A DNA stretch of 64,000 nt. It comes from Phialocephala subalpina. Lineage: Eukaryota; Ascomycota; Leotiomycetes; Helotiales; Mollisiaceae. The stretch is from assembly GCA_900073065.1 (NCBI GenBank), contig FJOG01000013.1:957227-1021226 (forward strand), given 5' to 3'. This document shows positions 35,022 through 46,759 of the stretch, piece by piece. The notes under the pieces are model-generated. The model did no database searches and was not told where the DNA came from. It saw only the letters and a program-made list of their open reading frames with translations. The position numbers were made by a program, and so were the translations under genes. Positions within the stretch are counted from its first letter, which is position 1. Every line of letters begins with the position of its first letter.

Positions 35022-36874
35022 TTAGGCACGTTTCTTGCCGGCTGCGTTCTTGCTCTTGACGACGGTCTTGCCTTTCTTGGCTGCTTTGGCCTCCTTAGCA
35101 GCTGCCTTGCGAGCCTTCTCCTCCGCCTCACGGAGCTTCTTGTCACGTGCCTTGAGCGCCGATTGAAGACGATCCATGCTATACTCATAGCTACGACGGT
35201 CTTCGACAGGTCGCTGCTTCCACGACTCGATCGCAACTTCCAATCCAAACGCATCGACGTTCTTTCCGTCTCCGTAGAAATCGGCAATTGCCTCAGCAGC
35301 ACCGAATTCGTTCGGATCGAGAACAGTGATATCTGCCCAAAACTCGGCTTCATCGGATGTCCCATAGCGTCTGGGAGATTTCCAGCAGACTAACTTGAAC
35401 TCGACACCAGCATCGCCGAAATCAGTGACAATCTCACGAGATGCGCTGATACTCTTGATAGCCCAGCTCAATGTACCATCCATGTCGTACTTTGGAGGTT
35501 CACGTTTTAGAAAGGTACCATCGGGCTGAATGGTGGCATTGGCCTTGACTCGCTGGCGAGTGCGGCTTGCGATTACACCTGGTTTCTTGTCCTGCATCGG
35601 ATTAGCATCCTGAGTGTCCCAGGAGCTCTGGGACATCGGAACATGCCTCTAGAGCTCCCATATGAAAGAAGTGCGAGTCAGTACATACCTCGCTAAGTCG
35701 ACCTTCTCCATGAATGTCCAGGCTGGCATGGAGCATTGCACTGTTGACCTTGGCCAAGTTGTCGGACAAAGATGCCTTTGGTCCTGCTCTTGCCTTCTCC
35801 AGAATGGACTTCAGTTGCTCTGTCTTCTTCCGGTTGGTTTCTGAAACCTCTTCAGACTCGTTTTCCCAGGGATACGATGACTTTGGCGGCTTATCATAGA
35901 CCACAGATATGGCAGACAAACCCTTGACCGCATGCTTGAGTTCGGGCAAGCCTCTCAAATTGTTAACGTTAGAGGCACTGGATAGAACGTATGATTTTAC
36001 GTGCAAGTTCAGAGCTTTGAGACCACTACATTGGGACAGCATGGTGAATACATGCTCGCAGGCTTCATGTCGATATCTCAGATGCCAATCGTAGGTGATT
36101 GAGGAGATTTCTTGGCGTCGAGGTCCAGTAATGGCAACCAGGTACTCGAGCAAGGCCGACTCGTTCCACCCACGGCGAAGGTTATCGAGGCGAAATTCGA
36201 ACTCATTGCTCTTATAGAACAGCTATCAAATGTCAGTTTCTCAATGTCCTTGACTGCCCAGAACAATGGATTGTGCTAATTCGGAGAGGAGAGGACGCGT
36301 ACATGAGTCAAGGAGACCTCTTGGTAGACTTTCTTGCAGACAGCCGTTAGAGCAACTACATCCAAAGGCTTCACAGCAGAGACATCGATCTTGTAGCCAC
36401 CCGTAGCCCCATCCTTGACGTACTGGTCCTTGCTCCAGATGAACTTGTTGGACTTGGCGCGAAGCTGCATGGGTGTAACCGGACCATCGACAGTAACGAC
36501 GAGGGTGAAGATCTTCTGCTTAATCTCCTCAGGAAGTCGGAGCAAGCGGCTGTCTTGCGCCTGTTGGCAAATTAGCATCCTCGATCTAAGGAATATTTTT
36601 AATTCTCTCAGCCCTGCCAGGACTTTCTCAAGAAAAAGGCAGGATATCCAGAGATACGTACCTTGATGGTGTCAGTAGCCATGCGTGCAGTAGTTGCAGT
36701 GGTTCCGGTGGTTTCAGTGGTTGCTGAAGTTGAGATGCTTGTAGTGGATGAGGCCATGCCCATGATGGAGACGTCCTTGAAAGATCGTTAGTCACCATGT
36801 AGTTCGCTTTCGCAACGCGTTCTTGGGAGTCAACCTACCATGGTGGAGTCGTGACTCAATTCAGAGCTCGACAT
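35022..36874 (-). CDS. F-box-like (2EXR-type) fungal protein with basic C-terminal helix
   Basis: Five exons (36874-36839, 36775-36662, 36560-36303, 36222-35689, 35627-35022) join in phase to 515 aa. The N-terminus is a Thr/Ser-rich leader (SSTTSISTSATTETTGT), then LLRLPEEIKQKIFTLVV, the LPxEI..KI pattern of F-box and 2EXR-like fungal domains, followed by VVALTAVCKKVYQEVSLTHLFYKSNEFEF, the usual next helices. The middle reads as Leu-rich helix/strand repeats (HVFTMLSQCSGLKALNLHV). The last 50 residues are Lys/Ala/Glu-rich (KLREAEEKARKAAAKEAKAA), likely a long basic helix ending in AGKKRA. F-box proteins recruit substrates to SCF ubiquitin ligases, but this relationship is by motif only. The first two exons are short and their splice sites are the least certain. 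Confidence 0.7.
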
Positions 36875-38706
36875 CTTGACGGCGACGTACTAGGAGTTGT
36901 GATCAAAGTACGAAGGATGTTGTAGAGAAGAGTAATTGTCGCGATGTGATTGTAGATCGGAACTCGAATTTGAGGTTCGAGGTTGAAGACGCGAGTTTTG
37001 AAAGAGGTAGGCGCGATAGACAAGGAAGAGAAGTCACGAGAAAATATTAAACGAGAAAACCATCCCATAATTTAGTAGAGGAAATGACGTGTGAAAGATC
37101 GGGAAGGAGACAACTAAAGTTAGCGAGCCGAAAGAGTGAATGTTGTCTTAGGATCTCATTCTACAGAGTGAAGGGCAGTAGCGACTTGGAGCCGAGGGAT
37201 GATACCAGCTTTTTCAATTTACCAGTTTTGACAGGAGGGCCGACGAGTCCGGCATAGGTTGAGATGCTGCATAAAGGAGTAAACTGTTAAAATATTGACC
37301 AATGAATGCCCTATCAGAAAGGAATTGGCCGAGAAGTCCAGGTTAGCCTGGAGGATTGTGGGCGCTGGACGATATCGCCCCGAATAGATTGACTCGAGAA
37401 GCATCAAGACAACGATGTTGTATGTCGTCCTTTTGAAAGTACAATGCTTGAGATCCGGTCATATTTGGAGACTCCATGAAATGTCATGGAAGTCCTAATG
37501 ATCAATGAGCTTCCCTTTTTGCAACTTGAACGAGGACTTGGGCGATTGAGTGCCAAGCCTCTCGAACAACCTTCGTCATGCCAGCAAGGACAATAAAATA
37601 ATACGCATATGAAAGACAACAAATGTTCGCAAAGTAAAACTCGCAGCATCTCTTCACCATGGCTTGGGCCGCTCCCTCTCATCCTCAGTCTTCTCAGGAA
37701 AGTGTGAAGGGCAAAATTACTAAGACCTTACCAGACTTCTCCTTGTGAAAGAACTTGGCAACGATAGAACTAGCTGCCTTGGTCCTAAAGAGCATCGAAA
37801 TACCAGACGACACTTCATGGACGTCTACTTAGTTTTTAGGTTCGAAGTCTCATGCCGATCATCGTATCTGTTCGATCTCCGTGAACTTCAACACTTTGTT
37901 GCAAGTCCGCTGGATCTGAGAGTCGATTTTCTCAATTGATCTTGTGCACATAGCAAACACCACAAGGTATCTCCTCTAAAGAGGAGGAAAGTATCGCGAG
38001 ACTCGTTGGAGATCTTTGTGAAGGTGTCGACGTGTCGACGTGTCGTGTCAAAAAAATGGTTCAGAACGGAGCGAAGTCTACGGAAGTCTACGGCAGCCGA
38101 CATCGGCCGCTAGCGCACAATGTCCCAACCTCTTTTTGAAGCCATGAACAACAAACAAACCGACAAACGCTGCAATGTCCATCCTTATGCTATCGAACCA
38201 TGATACACATGACATTTCGTACTAGATGATATAAGGAATTCTCTGTTCTTCTCCAGCTTTACTCTTCCGGATTATGTTATTTTATGCCCCTTTAACTTCC
38301 GAGCCAGCCCGCGGCGCAACCCCAGACCGAACTCCATCGGAGCAACGACAATCGAGCTCTTATCAGCTCAAGATAATGCGAGTCATCTTACATTCTTGCC
38401 CCTCGATTGGCGACAGCTACCCCGCGGGCTTGTTATCGGAGTCTGCCCGCAAGCTCAAGGTCATCCCACTCCCACGGCGTTAGACAGAAGCTCCTGTGGA
38501 GTCCCGTTGAGATGAATTTTTGATCATGATAGGCAAATAGTTTTGCTCAAGAATGGGTCAATAGGGTGATGTACGGTGATGTAGCTCCAAGTTTCCGTTC
38601 AGTGAATGCGTATTAAAGCTCTCGTCGCGACTTTCTTCCTTCTCTCTGAACTTTATTCTTCCATCTCAATTCGTCTCAATTGCTCTATCAAAGTTGTTCC
38701 TTCAAG
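36875..38706. other. divergent intergenic region
   Basis: About 1.8 kb with no supported gene. A small direct repeat of GTGTCGAC/GTGTCGAC occurs near 38025-38048, and GGAAGTCTAC is repeated at about 38078-38095. Promoters for the F-box-like and PuuE-like genes must lie here. Confidence 0.4.
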
Positions 38707-40127
38707 ATGTCTACACCTTATGGCCTTTCTGCCGATGCCCTCAAAGTCAAGCCCTTTGAGTGGAATGAGCACTACGACATCCCTCGAGACCTTGTCGGCT
38801 ACGGCGAAGAATCATTCAACCCTCAATGTAAGTGTCAATTCTCGGAGACTTATCCCCCTCTTCGTGCTGTCTCAGGAGTCATTACTCTAGATGCACTTCT
38901 AAGACATGCATCTGCACTCCCTAAATATTCCAAGAACAGCAAACTAACTCCGAGATCTTAACAAACAGGGCCCAATGGAGCCAAGATTGCAGTATCCTTC
39001 GTCATCAATTACGAAGAGGCAAGCTTCCCTCCCCTGTCAATCCCATTTCCTACTAACAAGCCTCCAGGGTGCTGAGCACACAGTCTTGAACGGGGACATG
39101 CACAGCGAAACTCACTTATGGGAAGCACCAGGCGGAACACCAAAAGTCCAAGAACGAGCTGTGAACATCGAGTCCGAGTACGATTACGGTTCTCGATCCG
39201 GAGTCTGGCGTCTTTTCCGTTTGTTCAACAAGTATAACTACAAGTACACACTGTATGCTGTTGGAAAGGCTATCGAGGACAACCCAGCTGTAGGGATTTC
39301 TTCTGTGAAGAATGGTCATGATGTTGCTTCTCATGCTTACCGAGTATGTCTCACATCCCTCTCCTAACCGTTATTGGCAATGTACTGATGATATTGGTCA
39401 CAGTGGATCGACTATGCAGACATGCCGCCCGAGAAAGAGAAAGCCTACATTAAGAAGGAAATTGAAACCATTGCCAAGATCTGCGGAGAGCCGCCGAAGG
39501 GTTGGTACTACGGTCGCCTGTCCAGCCGTTCCCATGCTCTTGTTTGGGATGTATACAAGGAGATGGGCATCCCTCTTCTCTGGGACTCAGACTCATACGC
39601 AGATGATTTGCCCTATTGGATTGATGTTCCAGCGGAGAAGGATGTCGAGAAGCCAGAGGGAATGCTTATGGTTCCATATTCTTATGGTAGGTTCTCTTCT
39701 CCTTCTCTCGGTTCCATACCAATCATTAAGCGAGGCAAAGAGCAAAAGCTAACGAAACTACACAGATTGCAACGATTACAAGTTCAATGTCCCTACTGGC
39801 TTTGGCAGTCCTACCGATTTCTACGACCACGTTAAAAGCGCCTTCGACACCCTCTACGACGAAGGCTGCGACGGTAGTCCAAAAATGATGACCATCGCCC
39901 TTCACTGCCGCTGTATCGGCAAGCCAGGTCGTTTCGGAGCTTTGAAAAAGATTGTTGAGTATATTAATAGTAAGGAAGGGGTGTGGGTTGCGACGAGAAC
40001 GCAGATTGCGGAGCATTTTAGAGAGAAGTTTCCGTATCAGAAAGGATACTTGGCTCCGGGAGTGAAGAGGGCGGAGGCGCCGAGGATGATTAATGCTTGG
40101 CCGGCGCATAGGGATGTTCCTGTTTGA
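38707..40127 (+). CDS. polysaccharide deacetylase-family protein, PuuE/allantoinase-like
   Basis: Five exons (38707-38827, 38969-39018, 39068-39343, 39404-39686, 39766-40127) join in phase to 363 aa. The N-terminus MSTPYGLSADALKVKPFEW then RDLVGYGEESFNPQWPNGAK leads into a NodB fold: IAVSFVINYEEGAEHTVLNG (motif 1 region), YGSRSGVWRLFRLF, KNGHDVASHAYRWIDYA (motif 2, H-x3-H-like) and WYYGRLSSRSHALVWD. This layout matches the metal-independent allantoinase PuuE group rather than chitin deacetylases, so a role in purine/urate degradation (allantoin to allantoate) is likely but unproven. There is no signal peptide. The second intron (39019-39067) starts GCAAGC instead of GT, a GC-AG intron supported by a TACTAAC branch site and by the protein it restores (INYEEGAEHT). 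Confidence 0.87.
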
Positions 40128-43078
40128 GGGCCTGGGAAAGGGTGGAAGTGGTTGAGCTGTGTTGAGATGTAAAATTGTCTATTGTAGAGATATGAACAGT
40201 TGTCATATCACATTTAGATTGTTTCAGTGAGGCGAACATGTTGTTCTCCTGTGTTGAATTTCTAGCTCCTTTCCAAACAGCACAAGCGTTCAGTTAAATT
40301 TCACACTTCAGCTGCGAGTCTAGCGACCTCCGAGACAATACCGAGGGATTGAGTTTTGCTGCACATATTTTCGATTCAAAGTTCTTCTCGTTTCCAGACA
40401 ATGCGAAGGTCTTCTTGCGCTTCTCGTTTTTTTCAGTAAGATCGGACATTGAATTGCTCTCCATCGGTAGTCTTGCGACACAAGTGAACAGTGGGCAAAG
40501 GTTCTCACGCTTTCCAACATCGAACTCCTCGAGTTGCAAATCTTCATTATTCAACCCCAAACCAATATTGGGAACGTCCTATCATGTCATCATCACTTTG
40601 AATCACAATGGACATCGGATCAATTCTGTTGCATGTCGCAGCGTCTCCGCCCCGCCCCGTCCTACCGCACTTTATCTTCAACTTCAAGTAGAAAATTGTA
40701 TTAGCGAGGCAGTTTTGTAGCCTCTTCCTCCGCCCCGCTCTACCATCTCAATACCTAACATCCAGTAGAACATTGCTAAAGTTTTGTTGCACGTCGCAAG
40801 CCAACCCTCGGCTCCAGTACGGAAGGGTTCGACAGTCGACCTGGCTGTCGAGAAGAGACCCAAGCCCCGAATACGCAACAAAAACTATCTGTGTTTTTCG
40901 TTGCAAGTCTTCACTTCCGAAGTCATAAAGGACGTTGCGGAGGTGTATTGCAGGTCCTCACTTTGGAAATTCTCGGAGTTTCGATTCTCCATAATGCCCC
41001 CCTTTGTCTTTGCCATTGGAGATCTTTGTTGCATGTTGACTGGACTTGATGTTTAGGTTGGTTCATTCAACTAGTGAGGACACTGCTAGAATTTCTTGAG
41101 ATTGCTCAATTCTTGCAAGGAGATAGTCTTTTGCATAGCAGTCCAAAGGCGTTGCAAGTCGCAACTGCATTGCTGAAGTTTGTTATGGGTAGTGAGGAGG
41201 TAGTCTAGGAATAATGGATTTCGGTCCAAGGACGTGGGAAGCTGGATGAAGATAAGTGAAGAGAATTCCGAGACGAAGCATGAAAACTTGCAGCAACTTC
41301 TCATGTGGAATCTAGCTTAGAGTACTAGTAGTTGCAAATCAAAGTTCTTCCTGTAGCTGGGCGTGACAGTTCGAGCAGTTGTGCTCGTTAAGCTGTCATA
41401 ATGCGGCATCAACGGTGTTCACAGGTGCTTACCCTTCTCGACTTAGCTCTATCACTTACCTTCTGGCGGCTTCAAGGGGACTGCCGACAGACACGCCACC
41501 AAGCACCGGAAATGGCTGGATGTAATAAACCCCTTCGGTAGTCCCGTCGAAGGATATAGCCGTTGGGAGGTTGTAACACTACCTTCGTAGCTCTGATCTG
41601 ATATGATACGTTTAAAAGGAGGTACCAAGTGACATAGCGCTGAGCTTAAATCTGGGGATAACGTAGTCTCAAATAGGAAAATGCAGGTCACCTTGCACCG
41701 CCACGTGTGGACGGAACCGGAGGAAGCTCTGCTGGCACATTAGGGGGACCTGTTCGGCTTTTTCGGCTGTGGTGAAAGGCCGAGACATGACTTGCGCTGA
41801 CCTTTAATGTGTTCATGGTGGGAAATGAGAAACTTCATTTCGTCCTGAAGTGGTTGCAGGAGATCCGAAGGAAAGTTGGTTGTGACGAATCAGAGGCGAT
41901 CGCGAGACAAAAGGAGAGGTCGATGACGGCTTCATATCAAGCGAGAAGAACGATGCGCGGGGAACTTGTCAAACGTCAAAATAAAAGTGAGGCAAAAGAT
42001 GATGCTTGCAAGCCAGAAGATATTCTAGACTCAGGTCGCATTCCCATCATCAAGCTCAGGTTTTCGAATGTTGAAGCTCTGGTTGATGCCCAGCAAGCGA
42101 AAGGAGAGGAAATGAGATCACATGACACTAGCTGAAATCTGTATCAGTGATCAGATGTGGCTGAAGTCTCAGGATGGTTGGTTTACTTAGCGGCGGATGC
42201 CTTTTTCGCCCTGGCATTCAAACCAGAAGAGGCAAGCTTTGATGCTTGTGTATTCTTTGATCCATGGTCATCTGTTGGTCGGGAAGGGATCAGAGCTTCT
42301 GGAACGCGTATCCCGACGAATCATCTTTGTGATAGATGCGAAGTCTATCCAGCCTTGATTATCGAAATCGTTTCCGAATCCGAGAGTCGAGAGTCGTATC
42401 CGTAGAGAAAGGAAAGAAGGATTTTGAATCAGGTGTTGGTTGAGACGCAGGGGTTGAAATGTACAGGGGCATGATTACGCATGGAACTCCGTCATGAATG
42501 TAAGATAGTTTGCCTCATGGCAATGAGAACCCCGGAGAAAAGAAATAAAAGCATCAATGTTGGTCTAGTACAATAACCCATGGGCATCATTTAACGAGGA
42601 CGTTGGCGGAGATCTCGATGACTTCCCAAAAAAAAAATCTCGCCCCACTTTAATCATTCGTCGCAAGTGGCGTTCGAGAAATCATTGACGACTCCTCCTC
42701 GAGCTTGTTCTCGGACTTCACTTCCAACGCCAGAACTTATTTGTTTGGGCACACTTGCGCTTGCTGACGGCATATACTGACCTCGATGCAATGTGAAGAC
42801 GCTCTCTCATACCCTTACATACTTCTCTTCTGTCTAATGTGATCATAGAGCTGGTCTTCGCATCGATTCATATTTCCTTGCGCATACGATATTGTTCCCT
42901 GCGACGACGATACGACAACAACAAATACACGAATTGCCGACCTCATATACGTACGCCCCCATCCGCAGATACACTGGCTTCTTCACCGAGTACTTCGAGG
43001 CCGTGGGCCGATTCAATCTTACACACGGAACGCAACATAGGAGAGCCTTCCGACTCTGTTCCGGTCGAATCGCCTTTG
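40128..43078. other. gene-poor region with GTTGCA motif cluster
   Basis: Nearly 3 kb without a recognisable gene. Seven copies of GTTGCA, often extended to GTTGCA-GTCGCA, lie at 40533, 40629, 40786, 40900, 41028, 41151 and 41331, several about 115-157 nt apart. Two copies of TCCGCCCCGC occur near 40647 and 40725. An ATG-started open frame at 41815-42135 (107 aa, charged) and one at 42157-42405 have no family features and are left uncalled. Confidence 0.45.
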
Positions 43079-44803
43079 ATGTCCTCACTTCCCTTAAACA
43101 GTACAACTTTGCCCATACGATCACCAACGATTAACGCCAAAGAGGCGTCGGTTTCGATTTTGGCAGATGAAGATGGACCTCTGGAGGCAACGAGAGATGC
43201 GAGGCGCATTGTGAGGCTTGTGCAATGCCCGAAATGCTCCTATCCTCTGCTGAGCCCTGTCGCTCTTCCGTGCGGCAATTCCGTCTGCAAAGCATGTTTG
43301 CCGAAAGAAGTACATCTACGGCATAATGTTTCATACCCTCCAAACCGTTCAGAGGGCTTCAGTTGTCCAGTTCCGACATGTGGTGGCGATCATGTACTGA
43401 GAGATTGTGGGACGGATTATGTACTGAAAACGATAACGGAGATGGTCCAAAAGGCGGTTGGGGAATACAGAATCACTGCCGAGGCCTCGGATGTTCTGAT
43501 GCTTGTCGAAGAGCAAAACGAATGGGCAATGACAGGAGTGTCTTCTTTGCAGGCTAAAGAGGTTCAGCCACGACTCTTGCCTGGTGGAAGACTCAGTGCA
43601 ACCTATACTCTGGCGGAAATGGGAGAACTTCAATACGCTTTCGAGGTCTCTTATACGCCAATGTCTGCTACGAACAAAAGGTCAGAGGACCTTGATTTTG
43701 CCCTCTTGGAACATCTAAAAGGGGCTTTAAGAGATGAGTTGGATTGCCAAATATGCCGTAACATCTATCTGGATCCTTATACTACTACTTGTGGCCATAC
43801 TTTCTGTAGGAAATGTATACAGTCTGTACTCGAAAACACGTTGTTCTGTCCAACTTGCAGAAGGACCCAAGAACTCGCGACTACCATCCGCTCCAAGAAC
43901 CCTCCCATCAACCTCTCCCTCGCCAGGATAATCTCCGGTCTTTGTCCCGAAGCCATGGCTCTGAGAGCAGATATATCGTCGCTGGACGAAGAACTCGACA
44001 AACCAAAACTCGACACACCTCTCTTCATTTGCACGCTTTCCTTCCCGGAAATGCCTACTTTTCTTCACGTCTTCGAACCTCGTTACAGACTTATGGTTGA
44101 GCGTGCAATGCAGAAAGACAGAAGGTTCGGGATGATATTGCATAACCCTACACGCGAACCTCAAGGTCATTTGGGACGGGTGCATTTCTACGAATATGGG
44201 ACTTTGCTCGAAATTGTATCCCTACAAAGACTGCCAGATGGTCGAAGCTTGATGGAGACTAGGGGAATTTCAAAGTTCAAAGTCCTGAAACATGCAACTT
44301 TAGATGGGTACATAGTGGGTGACATCGAGCGTGTAGACGACATCTCGATCGCAGAAGAAGAAGCCCTCGAAATTCGGGAAACGACAACCACTCCAGGACC
44401 GTCCTCATCGCAAGTGGTGTCCGACGCACCACCTCATCACCTAAAATCAAGCCGAGATCCTCAAACCTCAAAAGCAGACACGGCCGAGGCCCAAAGAGCC
44501 GAAATCAACACCTCATCAACCCAACACTTATTCGAGATATGCTCCAATTTTGTCAAGAAAATGGAAGGCGAATCTGCTCCATGGCTTCATAGCAGGGTAT
44601 ATGCAGTGTACGGCGGACCTCCCGACGATCCAGCAATTTTTCCTTGGTGGTTCGCCAACGTCCTCCCCCTAGCCGAAGTCGAAAAATACAAGCTACTACA
44701 AACATCGAGTGTTCGGGAACGGTTAAAAATATGCGCACTGTGGGCGAGGGTTATCGAATCACAAAAATGGTATGTTGCACGTCATATATTCCGAGGCGGT
44801 TGA
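43079..44803 (+). CDS. LON-domain RING-finger protein (LONRF-type E3 ligase)
   Basis: A single open frame of 574 aa from the ATG at 43079. RING 1 is CPKCSYPLLSPVALPCGN then SVCKACL, with Asn where His usually sits; a Cys pair (CPVPTCGGDHVLRDC) follows. RING 2 at about residues 222-262 is canonical C3HC4: CQICRNIYLDPYTTTCGHTF, CRKCIQ and FCPTCRR. From about residue 315 the Lon N-terminal (LAN/PUA-like) domain reads LFICTLSFPEMPTFLHVFEP then RYRLMVERAM, GRVHFYEYGTLLEIVSLQRL and ETRGISKFKVL, ending WWFANVLPLAEVEKYKLLQT then SVRERLKICALW. This order is that of LONRF proteins, predicted ubiquitin ligases; substrates are unknown. Open sequence upstream to 42839 lacks an ATG. The C-terminus is uncertain: a splice near 44770 could replace the last ten residues. 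Confidence 0.85.
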   Translation: MSSLPLNSTTLPIRSPTINAKEASVSILADEDGPLEATRDARRIVRLVQCPKCSYPLLSPVALPCGNSVCKACLPKEVHLRHNVSYPPNRSEGFSCPVPTCGGDHVLRDCGTDYVLKTITEMVQKAVGEYRITAEASDVLMLVEEQNEWAMTGVSSLQAKEVQPRLLPGGRLSATYTLAEMGELQYAFEVSYTPMSATNKRSEDLDFALLEHLKGALRDELDCQICRNIYLDPYTTTCGHTFCRKCIQSVLENTLFCPTCRRTQELATTIRSKNPPINLSLARIISGLCPEAMALRADISSLDEELDKPKLDTPLFICTLSFPEMPTFLHVFEPRYRLMVERAMQKDRRFGMILHNPTREPQGHLGRVHFYEYGTLLEIVSLQRLPDGRSLMETRGISKFKVLKHATLDGYIVGDIERVDDISIAEEEALEIRETTTTPGPSSSQVVSDAPPHHLKSSRDPQTSKADTAEAQRAEINTSSTQHLFEICSNFVKKMEGESAPWLHSRVYAVYGGPPDDPAIFPWWFANVLPLAEVEKYKLLQTSSVRERLKICALWARVIESQKWYVARHIFRGG

Positions 44804-45063
44804 GCTCCCTTCTGGTTAGTGCCAGGTTCTTGTGTGTATAAGGATGAGGGAGTTGATGAGGATGTTTCTTTTAGTGATGTGGTTGGTGATGACAAGGAGT
44901 GGGTTGGTCTGGAGAGAAGATCGAGAACGGTGCTGTATCTTTGGCTTATCCGGTCTCAATTTGCTCTCCAGAATCAAGAGCCAGCAGAATTTGAGCCTCA
45001 ATTCCGGGCTCGGGTCAATAGATTTGTCCAGGCTGAGGTTTTACTCACGCGGAAGAATGGGGA

Positions 45064-46385
45064 GTGAGAATGAAGATGCAGCAGAGGAAGAGCACAGAAG
45101 CGCTAGCGGCGAATGGGGACGACGATAGGGTCATTGGCGCTGGCTCTTATTGAGAGCACTGCTGACATTTCCTCCGTTCGCACAGGAGCCAAAGCTCTGG
45201 ATGCACGGTCCTGTGACTAGCCGGTCTTAGCCTCTTGGTCCTCATAGGATGCGTGCTGCTTGCGTACACACTGGACTTCGATCAATTCGAGATCTGGATG
45301 AGATTTGTGAATGATGATATTTGGGGATTTGTTATGGTTGCATTAGCGTTGTTGTCTTGGCTGTGGTTCAATCGCGAATGGCATCTTGGCAGATTTGGAT
45401 CTGAAATTGGGATTGGGCTGGATAGGTTGGATGGCATATAGGCGTTAGGTGCGTCTATATGGGGTTGATGTTTTATGAATCCATCAAATTGGACATTGTA
45501 TATAAACTGGCTGAGTTGGCCATGTTATGCATATATTTATACCTTCAATGTTTTGCATTCATGCTAGCAAGTGTACCCATTTCCACGTTCTGAATCACTA
45601 CAAGCCCAATCTCTAGTTCTAAGAGGGATATTCAAACAAACTCGGGACGTAATCAATGTCCCAACGGCAGTGGGACATTCAACCTTTGAGAATGTCCCGA
45701 CCTGTACTCAACATTGACTCAAATCAAAATGTTCGAGCAAGATCTCAGACCTTGTTGTGTTCCCCAAAGCCCGCCCGCACCTCTCCCATTCGCAGCCACA
45801 CCGAGTCATCCAGTCATCTGTGGTCTGTCATCAGCCATCAGGCCTTCCTCGTCCTCGTTCTGCTCGACGCTTGTCTTCTACTTTCATCTTTCAATGTGAG
45901 CACCCTCTGTACCGGCAGCTGCTTCCTTCCCATGTTTTCTTGGCGCCAAACAACTCTCCACTGCATTCATTGCCTCTCACCGAAAGGCACTTCAGCGCCT
46001 TTCGAGATCTGGCGGGTACTATTGACTTCAACCAAGCAGGAAAAGCTCTATGTGGTCTCCTCAACCTGTCCTAGTATGTCATCACCTGGAAGCATGTAAC
46101 CTTTATGGGACGTTAGAGGCATGTTTGGCAGCGCCTTACATCGTCAAGTCCGAGCCGTGACCCGTTGTCTATCGTCAAATTCATTCCTGCTATCATTGTC
46201 ATAAACAACTTTGCTTTCACTACATTGAGCACAATCTATGGAGTTTACTTGAGACTCAACTCTGCGATTGCGAAGTTGTGATTAGGCTGGAACGCAGGTT
46301 GCTGGTCATATTTGAAACCCATATCCTCACTTTGCGACAACGAATACCGGGGTGAAAGGTGCGTTCAGGAACATGATTTCAGGTG
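45064..46385. other. intergenic, no supported gene
   Basis: About 1.3 kb. A short open frame at 45235-45441 has two hydrophobic stretches (LVLIGCVLLAYTL and WGFVMVALALLSWLWF) but lacks an ATG and a convincing splice partner. Other frames look random. Confidence 0.35.
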
Positions 46386-46759
46386 CTAGTTCTCTTTGAT
46401 GCCAGGACCCAGCGAGCGACAGCCTCCAGATAGACCACAGGGGGTAAAGAATCCGCTGAACGCCCCAAACTTTAACACCTCGAAGTCCAACAATTTGAAG
46501 GGCTTCTCAATGAGCCAATGAATACCAAGGTACCAAGGTGCATTCGCGGCTTGCTGAAACTTTCCCAACAGCAGCTTCTTCGAAATATTCCCTCCATCCC
46601 CAAACTCAATCTCAAATCCGAACACTTTGCCTCCAATTCCTTCTTCCTATCGTCCGCAATCTTTTTCTCCAGCTCCAATTGCTCGTTCTCCTTCCGAAGC
46701 TCGACAAGGCAGGCAGCAAGGTCGTTGAAAGCTTTTACATTTTCGGTCTTTGATGCCAT
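46386..46759 (-). pseudogene. small coiled-coil ORF broken by a frameshift
   Basis: An ATG at 46759 starts MASKTENVKAFNDLAACLVE then LRKENEQLELEKKIADDRKKELEAK, a clear heptad-like helix. At about 46625 a second minus-strand frame takes over with FGFEIEFGDGGNISKKLLLG and APWYLGIHWLIEKPFKLLDF, and runs to a stop at 46386. The two frames overlap by one base step and no usable intron lies between them. Together they would give about 125 aa. Either a one-base indel has broken a small gene, or the similarity of the two parts to coding sequence is chance. I do not recognise the family. Confidence 0.3.

Noticed and set aside
41815..42405. two successive open frames of 107 and 83 codons
   Set aside because: Charged, low-information sequences with no family features and no linking intron.
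45656..46099. 147-codon open frame
   Set aside because: Composition is Ser/Leu/Cys-rich without domain features, with equally long frames overlapping in another phase.
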